NCBI RefSeq assembly: GCF_000733845.1
Contig: NZ_JPOI01000001.1
Span: 2,605,001 to 2,669,000, forward strand
Source of the DNA: Geobacillus vulcani PSS1
GTDB lineage: Bacteria; Bacillota; Bacilli; Bacillales; Anoxybacillaceae
Direction: 5' to 3'
DNA: 64,000 bases
Shown here: positions 1 through 7,089 of the stretch, one piece after another
How the letters are laid out: every line of letters begins with the position of its first letter
Position numbering within the stretch: position 1 is the stretch's first letter
Program-made: the position numbers and the translations under genes
The notes under the pieces: model-generated
Database searches by the model: none
What the model was told of the DNA's origin: nothing
What the model saw: the letters and a program-made list of their open reading frames with translations, nothing else

Positions 1-2
1 GC

Positions 3-956
3 GGCGGGATTTTGATTGCGCTTTCCTTCACCTTCGGCATTAAAGCGTTTGATCCGAAAGACCCGTCGTATCATCCGTTTGCTAAATTGTTGATGGACAT
101 TGGCGGCGGCAATGCGTTTGCGTTAATGGTTCCTGTGCTGGCCGCATTCATTGCCATGAGCATTGCCGACCGGCCGGGGTTTGCGCCGGGGATGGTCGGC
201 GGTTTTCTGGCGGCGAACGGCGGGGCGGGTTTCTTGGGCGGATTGATCGCTGGCTTTCTGGCCGGGTATTTGGTCGTCGGGCTACGCAAACTGTTCAGCC
301 GGTTGCCGCAGTCGCTTGAAGGGATTAAACCGGTGCTGCTCTATCCGGTATTCGGCATTTTCCTCACCGGCGTCATTATGATGTATGTGGTCATCGATCC
401 TGTCAAGGCGTTGAATGAAGGGCTGAAACATTGGCTTTCCGGCATGGGAACCGCCAACTTAGTGCTGCTTGGCGCGGTGTTGGGCGGCATGATGGCGGTC
501 GATATGGGCGGACCGATCAACAAAGCGGCGTATACGTTTGGCCTGGCGATGATTGAAGCTGGCAACTTTGCGCCGCATGCAGCGATTATGGCTGGCGGGA
601 TGGTGCCCCCGCTCGGATTGGCGCTGGCGACAACGTTCTTTAAAAAGAAATTCACGAAAGCCGAGCGGGAAGCCGGAAAAACGTGCTATATCATGGGCGC
701 TTCGTTCATTACCGAAGGGGCGATTCCGTTTGCCGCCGCTGACCCGGTGCGGGTCATTCCATCGATTATCGTCGGCTCGGCGGTTGCTGGAGCGTTGACG
801 ATGTGGTTCCATATCGGGCTGCCGGCGCCGCACGGCGGGATTTTCGTCATCCCGATCGTCAAAGGCAGCGCATGGCTTTATATCTTGGCTATTTTGATTG
901 GTTCCATCATAACCGCATTGATGGTCGGGTTGTGGAAAAAAGAAGTGGAAGAATAA
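3..956 (+). CDS. fruA: PTS fructose-type EIIC permease, C-terminal part
   Basis: This is the membrane (EIIC) part of a fructose-family phosphotransferase permease, which imports and phosphorylates a sugar. The reading frame is open at the left edge, so the EIIA/EIIB modules and first membrane segments lie outside the window. About 317 residues are visible, with repeated hydrophobic segments, the GGPINKAAYTFG motif typical of fructose/mannitol EIIC, the FITEGAIPFAAADP signature of FruA-type EIIC, and a short basic tail ending in KKEVEE. A strong terminator follows at once, so this is the last gene of its operon (fruR-fruK-fruA in relatives). Fructose is the most likely substrate; a mannose-type paralogue (ManP) has a similar EIIC. 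Confidence 0.88.
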   Translation, partial: GGILIALSFTFGIKAFDPKDPSYHPFAKLLMDIGGGNAFALMVPVLAAFIAMSIADRPGFAPGMVGGFLAANGGAGFLGGLIAGFLAGYLVVGLRKLFSRLPQSLEGIKPVLLYPVFGIFLTGVIMMYVVIDPVKALNEGLKHWLSGMGTANLVLLGAVLGGMMAVDMGGPINKAAYTFGLAMIEAGNFAPHAAIMAGGMVPPLGLALATTFFKKKFTKAEREAGKTCYIMGASFITEGAIPFAAADPVRVIPSIIVGSAVAGALTMWFHIGLPAPHGGIFVIPIVKGSAWLYILAILIGSIITALMVGLWKKEVEE

Positions 957-965
957 TAGAAGAAG

Positions 966-997
966 AGGCGTTTCGCCAAAGGCGGAGCGCCTTTTTT
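966..997 (+). terminator. Rho-independent terminator after the PTS gene
   Basis: Arms AGGCG...CGCCT, with inner TTCGCC/GGCGGA pairing around an AAA loop, are followed by a run of six T. It begins ten bases after the PTS stop codon. Confidence 0.85.
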
Positions 998-1032
998 GTT
1001 ATGGAGTTTGCTATTTTTCTTACCAAATTTTC

Positions 1033-1046
1033 ATGACAATGGTCAT
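1033..1046. promoter_or_regulatory. Possible operator upstream of ycgR
   Basis: ATGAC-AATG-GTCAT is a perfect 5-bp inverted repeat, embedded in a TCATGA...TCATGA repeat (1031-1055). It sits just before a TGATAAAAT -10-like sequence and the ycgR ribosome site. A metal regulator is possible for a permease of this type. The binding protein is unknown. Confidence 0.3.
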
Positions 1047-1088
1047 TTCTCATGATAAAATGAACGGTTGTAAATGAGAGGAGAACCC

Positions 1089-1955
1089 ATGATGAACACG
1101 TTCTTGCAGCTGAATACGATTTTTATCAGCATATTGATTGAATCGTTGCCGTTCGTTGTGCTCGGGGTGTTTGTTTCCGGAGTCATTCAAATGTTTGTCA
1201 GTGAAGAGACCGTACAACGGTGGGTGCCGAAAAACCGCTTTTTGGCCATTGTTTATGCCACGTTGCTCGGGGTGTTTTTCCCTTCATGCGAATGCAGCAT
1301 CGTGCCGATCACTCGGCGGCTCGTCGCGAAAGGGGTGCCGCTTTACGCGGCGGTGCCGTTTATGTTAACGGCACCGGTCATCAATCCGGTTGTGCTGTTT
1401 TCGACGTATATCGCTTTCGGAAGCAGTTGGACGATGGTATTGTGTCGGGCGCTGTTCGCTTGCGCTGTCGCCGCCGCTGTCGGCGCCGTGATGGCGATTC
1501 GGCATGAAGGCAGCGAGTTGCGCCATGAGCGGCGTGAGATGCCGATGATGCCCCGTACGTGGAAAGAGAAAATGGTCGGCACCCTGCGCCATACGATCGA
1601 TGAATTTTTTGCGACCGGGAAGTATTTGATCATTGGGGCGTTCATTGCTTCGGCGATGCAAACGTATGTGAAAACGTCGGCGCTTGTGGCGATCGGCAAT
1701 GGGAAAGTGGCGGCCTCTTTGGTCATGATGGCACTTGCCTTTGTCCTGTCGCTCTGTTCCGAGGCGGACGCGTTTATCGCCTCGTCGTTTCAAAGCACGT
1801 TTCCGTTTCACGCGTTGGCCGCGTTTCTCGTTTACGGGCCGATGCTCGATGTGAAAAATACGCTCATGTTGTTCCAGTCGTTCCGCGCCCGGTTTGTGTG
1901 GAAGCTGATTGCTTATATCACGTTGTTCGTGTTTGCTGGTTCGCTATTGATCTAG
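1089..1955 (+). CDS. ycgR: YcgR-type permease (UPF0718/DUF318)
   Basis: This is an integral membrane protein of 288 residues with about eight hydrophobic segments, of the UPF0718 predicted permease family. The substrate is not established. The family motif FFPSCECSIVPI, a Cys-x-Cys pair at the start of a membrane segment, is present at about residues 58-69, and LCSEADAFIASSF marks the second conserved half. The ATG at 1089 is preferred over 1074 because AGGAG lies 6 bases before it; a second ATG follows directly. The next gene is ycgQ, 15 bases downstream, as in Bacillus subtilis, and the two probably form one membrane complex. Confidence 0.85.
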   Translation: MMNTFLQLNTIFISILIESLPFVVLGVFVSGVIQMFVSEETVQRWVPKNRFLAIVYATLLGVFFPSCECSIVPITRRLVAKGVPLYAAVPFMLTAPVINPVVLFSTYIAFGSSWTMVLCRALFACAVAAAVGAVMAIRHEGSELRHERREMPMMPRTWKEKMVGTLRHTIDEFFATGKYLIIGAFIASAMQTYVKTSALVAIGNGKVAASLVMMALAFVLSLCSEADAFIASSFQSTFPFHALAAFLVYGPMLDVKNTLMLFQSFRARFVWKLIAYITLFVFAGSLLI

Positions 1956-1970
1956 CAAGGAGGTGGCGGC

Positions 1971-2819
1971 ATGATTCGCATGTATATTTTGCTTGGGTTT
2001 GCGTTTTTGTTTTTTCATTTATACATTACTGGAGAGTTGAGCAAATACATTAATATGCGGTATTCGTATATTTCGTTTAGTGCGATGTTTGTGTTTGCTT
2101 TTTTAACGATTGTGCAATTTGTGCTGGCAAGCCGCAACGAGGAACCGCGCGATCATGGGGAAGAGTGCTGCGGCCATCACCATCATGAGCCGTCCGCGCG
2201 CTGGAAGCGGGCGGTAAATTACCTTATTTTTGTTTTTCCGCTGGCTTCCGCCTTCTTGTTTCCCGTTGCGACGCTAGATTCTGAAATCGTAAAGGCAAAA
2301 GGGATTCATGTTCCTGGGATGACGGCTGACAGCAGCGATCCGTTTGCCCAGCGTCAGTTTTTGCGTCCGGATACGAGCATGTATTATGGGCGGGACGATT
2401 ATCAAAATGCCATGGAAAAAGAGCTGAAAAAATACGGTCGTCTTGCTCGCTTGCAGTTGAATGATCAAAACTATTTAAATGTCATGGAAACGATTTATCA
2501 GTTTCCCGGTGCATTCGCCGCCCGCGACATTGAATTCACCGGGTTTGTCTACCGTGAGGAAACGACGCGCACCAATGAGGCGTTTCTCCTTCGCTTTGGG
2601 ATCATTCATTGTGTTGCCGATTCCGGAGTATATGGGTTGCTTCTTCAGTTTCCAAAGACGGTGCCGCTGCAAAATGATGAGTGGGTTCATGTGAAAGGTA
2701 CGCTATCCACCATGTATTACCAGCCATTTCATATGACGCTTCCGTATGTCAAGGTGACGTCATGGGAGCGGGTGTCCAAACCGAAGGACCCATACGTTTA
2801 CCGCCAATTCAATGAATAA
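1971..2819 (+). CDS. ycgQ: YcgQ-type TIGR03943 family membrane protein
   Basis: This is the partner of the preceding permease, 282 residues of the TIGR03943 family. Two N-terminal membrane helices (about 3-25 and 35-52) precede a short metal-ligand-like stretch, EECCGHHHHEP (about 64-74). A third helix follows, and then a long extracytoplasmic domain of about 180 residues. AAGGAGGTGG is ideally placed before the ATG. The Cys/His-rich loop next to a Cys-containing permease suggests metal or thiol handling, but that is inference. The gene ends in a bidirectional terminator shared with the convergent hydrolase gene. Confidence 0.82.
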   Translation: MIRMYILLGFAFLFFHLYITGELSKYINMRYSYISFSAMFVFAFLTIVQFVLASRNEEPRDHGEECCGHHHHEPSARWKRAVNYLIFVFPLASAFLFPVATLDSEIVKAKGIHVPGMTADSSDPFAQRQFLRPDTSMYYGRDDYQNAMEKELKKYGRLARLQLNDQNYLNVMETIYQFPGAFAARDIEFTGFVYREETTRTNEAFLLRFGIIHCVADSGVYGLLLQFPKTVPLQNDEWVHVKGTLSTMYYQPFHMTLPYVKVTSWERVSKPKDPYVYRQFNE

Positions 2820-2853
2820 GAGCGGGCCGCGGACGGAATGGCCCGCTCTTTTC
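2818..2853. terminator. Bidirectional terminator between ycgQ and the MBL gene
   Basis: AAGAGCGGGCC...GGCCCGCTCTTTT forms an 11-bp stem with A/T runs at both ends, so it can stop transcripts from both sides. Confidence 0.85.
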
Positions 2854-2875
2854 GATAATGTTGCGATCATTCTTT

Positions 2876-3877
2876 TTACCATGCTTGTTGTTTCTCCGTG
2901 GTGACTGCGCCTGTTTGGCTGAACGTATGGTTGAATTGGAAGAGGGCCGTCAACGCTTGGGTGGCATCGAACACCTCGCCGAGCTTCAAGCAAAGCAAGC
3001 GCTCCTCTTCCAACCCGCGCCGCCGCCACTCGGTCCATAGGCGGTCGAGCGCCTCTTTCGGCGTGTCATCGGCGAGGCGGAACGCTCCGTAATGCATCGG
3101 CACAAACAGGCGAGCCCGGCAGTCCAAAAACGCCTGCACTGCTTCTTCCGGTGTGGTGTGCTGCGGTCCCATAAACCATTCCGGCTCATACGCGCCGATC
3201 GGCAAGAGCGCATAGTCGATAGAAAAGCGTTCGCCGATGTCGCGAAAGCCGCGGAAGTAGCCGCTGTCGCCGGCGAAGTAGATGGTGGGGGCGGCGTCTG
3301 CCTTGATCACCCATCCGCCCCAGTGCGAGGTGTTCGTGTCCCACAACGTCCGCCGCGTCCAATGTTGGGCGGGAACGAACGTCAAGGACAGACCGCGGAA
3401 AGACGCCGTTTCCCACCATGACAGTTCGGTGACATGGCGGTAGCCGCGGCGGCGGAATAGGCGGCCGAGCCCCTCGGGCACGAATATGTGCGGGTCGCCG
3501 TGCAAACGGCGGAGGCTGCCGAAATGCAAATGGTCATAGTGGCCGTGGGAAATGAGCACAACGTCTACAGGCGGCATCTTATCAAGCGGAACACCGGGAG
3601 CCGTCAAGCGTTTGGCCGCGCCCATCCAATTCGCCCAGACGGGATCGGTGACGATGGTGATGCCATGAAGTTGAACGACAAAAGTCGAATGGCCGACCCA
3701 GCAGAGCTGCGGCCGTCCGTTCGGCTTCTGAAGCCGCTCGTATTGAGGGGGTGAAACATGCGGCACGACATAGGACAAATCTTTTTGTTTTTGTTTCCGC
3801 TCCCGCTGCCAACGGCGAAAATCGGCCCATGTTTTGTGCGTCGAGACGCCGTCTAAGTTTTCATAGCGCTTCGCCAA
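2876..3877 (-). CDS. MBL-fold metallo-hydrolase (NAPE-PLD/UlaG-like)
   Basis: This is a 333-residue metallo-beta-lactamase-fold hydrolase. The metal motif SHGHYDHLHF lies at about residues 112-121. The later ligands are in PAQHW, FAGDSGYF and PMHYGAF, the set seen in the RomA/NAPE-PLD-like branch that cleaves phospholipids or similar esters. The N-terminal 60 residues are basic and lack a signal peptide, so a cytoplasmic enzyme is likely. The start is a TTG at 3877 with GGAGTGAG ten bases upstream. It stands alone, convergent to ycgQ. The family is clear but the substrate cannot be told from sequence. Confidence 0.85.
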   Translation of the reverse strand: MAKRYENLDGVSTHKTWADFRRWQRERKQKQKDLSYVVPHVSPPQYERLQKPNGRPQLCWVGHSTFVVQLHGITIVTDPVWANWMGAAKRLTAPGVPLDKMPPVDVVLISHGHYDHLHFGSLRRLHGDPHIFVPEGLGRLFRRRGYRHVTELSWWETASFRGLSLTFVPAQHWTRRTLWDTNTSHWGGWVIKADAAPTIYFAGDSGYFRGFRDIGERFSIDYALLPIGAYEPEWFMGPQHTTPEEAVQAFLDCRARLFVPMHYGAFRLADDTPKEALDRLWTEWRRRGLEEERLLCLKLGEVFDATQALTALFQFNHTFSQTGAVTTEKQQAW

Positions 3878-3973
3878 CGGTTTCTCACTCCATTTTTTTG
3901 CGTTATTATTATTTAGAGTAGCAAACCTTTCTTGCGAAATACAAAATGTTTGCCCAGGCAGGTGGTGGAATGT

Positions 3974-4375
3974 ATGCTTCGTTCGTTTACAATCCGCACA
4001 GCAAAGCGGGATGAGATGATCGACGTTACTTCATTCGTCGAGGAGACGGTGCGCCAGGCTAACGTGACCGAAGGGGTCGCTGTTGTCTATTGTCCGCATA
4101 CAACGGCTGGCATCACCATTAACGAAAACGCGGATCCGGATGTCAAGCGCGACATGATGCGCCGCTTTGATGAAATCTATCCATGGGAGCATCCGCTTGA
4201 TCGCCATATGGAAGGAAACACGGCTGCCCACATGAAAGCGAGCACGGTTGGTGCCTCGCAGCACGTCATCATTCATGAAGGCCGCCTGCTCCTTGGGCGG
4301 TGGCAAGGGGTCTATTTTTGCGAGTACGATGGGCCGCGCCAACGCACGTTTTACGTGAAAGTTATTAGAGGATGA
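3974..4375 (+). CDS. yugU: YjbQ/UPF0047 family protein
   Basis: This is a 133-residue protein of the UPF0047 (YjbQ/YugU) family, a small trimeric enzyme fold. Some members have weak thiamine-phosphate synthase activity, but the true role is unsettled. The signatures are complete: [18 protein letters not shown], the [10 protein letters not shown] segment, and [16 protein letters not shown] near the C-terminus. The ATG at 3974 is chosen because AGGTGGTGG precedes it and family members begin at this point; an upstream in-frame TTG at 3932 lacks a ribosome site. It is monocistronic and ends near the terminator at 4464. Confidence 0.88.
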   Translation: MLRSFTIRTAKRDEMIDVTSFVEETVRQANVTEGVAVVYCPHTTAGITINENADPDVKRDMMRRFDEIYPWEHPLDRHMEGNTAAHMKASTVGASQHVIIHEGRLLLGRWQGVYFCEYDGPRQRTFYVKVIRG

Positions 4376-4463
4376 AACCATAATTATATTATGTAAATAT
4401 TAAAATAAGAAAAAACGATGGCTGAATCATATCGTCAGCCAATGGGAGAAAGCATAGAAAAGC

Positions 4464-4493
4464 CCCGGGCGAATCGTTTGCCCGGGTTTTTCT
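4464..4493. terminator. Bidirectional terminator between yjbQ-type gene and map
   Basis: CCCGGGC...GCCCGGG is a perfect 7-bp stem, flanked by AAAAG on one side and TTTTTCT on the other. Confidence 0.8.
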
Positions 4494-4523
4494 ATTGGCA
4501 AAAAGCCGGCTGGCGTCGCAATC

Positions 4524-5273
4524 TTACGCCAGCGTCGTTAAAATGAGCGGTCCGTTTTTCGTAATGGCGATCGTATGTTCATATTGCGCTGAATACGAGC
4601 CGTCGATCGTCCGCGCCGTCCAGCCGTTCGGATCCATTTTGCTTTGCCATGCCCCCATGTTGACCATCGGTTCGATCGTGATGACCATCCCTTCCTTTAA
4701 ACGCATCCCTTTTCCTTTTTCACCGAAGTGGGGGACATACGGCTCTTCGTGGATCGTCGGGCCGATGCCGTGTCCGGTGAAATCGCGGACGACGGAAAAG
4801 CCGTGCGCTTCGACGTACGTCTGAATGGCGTGGCCGATGTCGCCGATTCGATTGCCAAGAACCGCTTGCTCGATCCCTTTATAGAGCGACTGTTCGGTGA
4901 CGTCAAGCAGCTTTTTCACGTCTTTGCCGACGTCGCCGACGGCGTACGTCCAGGCGGAATCGGCGAGCGCTCCACGCAAATTGACGACAAAGTCGATCGT
5001 GACGATATCGCCTTCTTTCAGCGGCTCATTGCGCGGAAACCCGTGGCAAATTTCATCGTTAATGGAAGCGCATGTTGCATACGGATAGCCGCGGTATCCT
5101 TTTTGTTCCGGTTTGGCGCCGTATTTGGCCAAAAACGTTTCGACGAACCGGTCGATGTCCATTGTTGTGACGCCCGGTCTGATGCGCTTGGCAATCTCTT
5201 GATGACAGGCGGCCAAGAGTTTCCCCGCCTCGTGCATCAATTGAATTTCCCGTTCGGTTTTGACGTGAATCAT
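4524..5273 (-). CDS. map: Type I methionine aminopeptidase (second copy, YflG-like)
   Basis: This enzyme removes the initiator methionine from nascent proteins using a two-metal centre. It has 249 residues, the size of B. subtilis YflG. The metal ligands are visible in order: the Asp pair in IDFVVNLRGALADSAW, His in TGHGIGPTIHEEP, Glu in TIEPM, and Glu in QYEHTIAI. The ATG at 5273 follows GGAAAAGGAGACAG and matches the family N-terminus (MIHVKTEREI). It is not next to adk-secY, so it is probably the second, YflG-type gene rather than the essential operon copy. Confidence 0.92.
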   Translation of the reverse strand: MIHVKTEREIQLMHEAGKLLAACHQEIAKRIRPGVTTMDIDRFVETFLAKYGAKPEQKGYRGYPYATCASINDEICHGFPRNEPLKEGDIVTIDFVVNLRGALADSAWTYAVGDVGKDVKKLLDVTEQSLYKGIEQAVLGNRIGDIGHAIQTYVEAHGFSVVRDFTGHGIGPTIHEEPYVPHFGEKGKGMRLKEGMVITIEPMVNMGAWQSKMDPNGWTARTIDGSYSAQYEHTIAITKNGPLILTTLA

Positions 5274-5526
5274 GCAACTGTCTCCTTTTCCTCGATGTGT
5301 TTCGCTTCGATAGTATTGTAGCAAAAAGAACTGTGATGTGAAACCGCGGCGATCCGTTCTGAACTGGGGATCTATTCCAAGATTTCACCCCAAAATAGTA
5401 TGCGAAAGGGGCGACGAAAGGAAAAGATGACCGAAAAAAAGAAAAGCCCCTTTGATGGGTGGGCATCCAGAACTTCGATATGCTGGTCCTTGTCTGCAAA
5501 AGCTTTTACGGCTGGTCTCTGCTATG

Positions 5527-6831
5527 TCACAAGGCGGCAAACAGCTGTTTTTCTTTATCGGAAATCGCCGCGGAAGAAGGAGACGGTGCGAGCGGCAAAT
5601 AAATGGACACCGTTGTCCCTTTATGTACTTCGCTTTCGATGAGGATCGTTCCGTTCATCGATTCGACGATGCGGTAAACGACCATCATCCCGAGCCCAGT
5701 GCCTTTGGCGCCTTTCGTCGTAAAATACGGTTCGCCAAGTCGATCGAGCTGTTCTTTCGTCATGCCGATGCCGGTGTCAGCAATGCGGATGAGCACACGG
5801 CCGCTGTCAATGGAGACGAACACTTGCAGGGTCCCGCCGTTGGGCATCGCTTCGATGGCGTTTTTCATCACGTTGAGCAGACATTGGCGGAATTTTTCGC
5901 GCTCACCGATGACGGAAAAGGGGGCAAGCGTCGCTTGAATATTGACGCAGCTCATATTGGCGAGCGGGCGGAGAATGTCAATGACCCGCTCGATCTCAAG
6001 TTTCACGTTCAGCTTTTCCGGCGTCTCGGGCGCCGGCTTGGCGAACGTTAAGTAATCGGTGATGATCGCTTCCGCTCGATCAAGCTCCTCAATGGCGATG
6101 CGCGCATACTGGCGGCGTTTATCGGCAGCGAGCGGCTGCTCTTCGATCAGTTGGATAAACCCACGCGCCGCGGTGAGTGGATTGCGAATTTCATGGGAGA
6201 TGGAGGCGGCCAAATGGGTGACGGCTTCCATTTTCTCGGCGCGAATCACTCGTTTGCGCAGCGCGATGCTATGATGCATCATTTCCCAGAACGAACAAAC
6301 GACGAGCATGCTGATGGGCTGCACAAACAAAAAGATGAGTGCCACGGAAGGCGGAGGGGAACCCGCGGCCGCCATCCACTCCGCCATGGCGATGGTCAAT
6401 AGACCAGAGCCGAAGCTGAGTGAGGTAGCGAGCAACGTGCGCTGTTTGGACGGCATTCGGATGAACCGTTTGGTTAATAAACTGCTCGTTGCAGCGATGG
6501 CGATGGAAACGACGGTGGTGACAAAGACACCAGCTCCGCCGAACAGCGCGCGGTAGGCGATCGCCGTAAACGCTAAAACCGTCGCTGCCCCAGCTCCGCC
6601 GTACAGACCGCCAAGCCATAACGGAACTTGCCGCAAGTCAAAGATGAAATCACTCTCTGCTCCGACCGGAAGGGTGATGCATAACACGATGACGACGGCG
6701 TAACAAATGGTCGGCAAATAAAGGCGGAGCCGTTGTCCTCCCTTCTCCCGATCCATACAGAGGGGAACGAGAAACACCGGCAGAAGGATGAAAAACAAGT
6801 TGAGCAAAAAGTCTTTGAAAATATTCAGCAT
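5527..6831 (-). CDS. kinB: KinB-like sporulation sensor histidine kinase
   Basis: This is a membrane histidine kinase of 434 residues. Five or six N-terminal helices (about 5-185) form a 5TM-LYT-type sensor with almost no extracellular domain. The dimerisation/H-box follows, ISHEIRNPLTAARGF with His213, and then an ATPase domain with the N box (NVMKNAIEA), G1 box (ADTGIGM) and GTGLG loop. Length, topology and the first residues (KDFLLNLFFILLP) resemble B. subtilis KinB, which feeds the Spo0F-Spo0B-Spo0A relay. No regulator gene lies beside it, as expected for an orphan phosphorelay kinase. The ATG at 6831 has AAGAAGG upstream. KinB is the best guess; other KinB-type paralogues exist. Confidence 0.75.
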   Translation of the reverse strand: MLNIFKDFLLNLFFILLPVFLVPLCMDREKGGQRLRLYLPTICYAVVIVLCITLPVGAESDFIFDLRQVPLWLGGLYGGAGAATVLAFTAIAYRALFGGAGVFVTTVVSIAIAATSSLLTKRFIRMPSKQRTLLATSLSFGSGLLTIAMAEWMAAAGSPPPSVALIFLFVQPISMLVVCSFWEMMHHSIALRKRVIRAEKMEAVTHLAASISHEIRNPLTAARGFIQLIEEQPLAADKRRQYARIAIEELDRAEAIITDYLTFAKPAPETPEKLNVKLEIERVIDILRPLANMSCVNIQATLAPFSVIGEREKFRQCLLNVMKNAIEAMPNGGTLQVFVSIDSGRVLIRIADTGIGMTKEQLDRLGEPYFTTKGAKGTGLGMMVVYRIVESMNGTILIESEVHKGTTVSIYLPLAPSPSSAAISDKEKQLFAAL

Positions 6832-6924
6832 CGCGGCACCTTCTTTCCCATCGTCAAGCTGCATAGGCAGAATTTCTACAAAACTTGCGAATATATTACA
6901 TTGTAACCGGAAACTGCCCCGCAT

Positions 6925-7074
6925 GTTAAGGTCGAATTCATAGCCTTTTTTTGATATAAATCTTGTTTTTTCGACAAGAGCAGGGAAAAAGAACTATTTT
7001 CTATTTATCAGAAAACAACTGTTCATTATTTTTAAATTATTCTGTAATATTTTAATTGTATATATTCTATTGAT
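6925..7074 (+). promoter_or_regulatory. AT-rich divergent promoter region before inhA
   Basis: The spacer between the kinase and the protease is strikingly AT-rich. TATATTCTAT at about 7059-7068 is a plausible -10 element for the protease gene. No clear -35 or operator was recognised. Confidence 0.35.
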
Positions 7075-7089
7075 GGAGGAGGGGTTTTT

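Noticed and set aside
5274..5526. Possible gene between map and the kinase
   Set aside because: Short frames here lack ribosome sites; one carries Lys-rich low-complexity sequence. Nothing supported.
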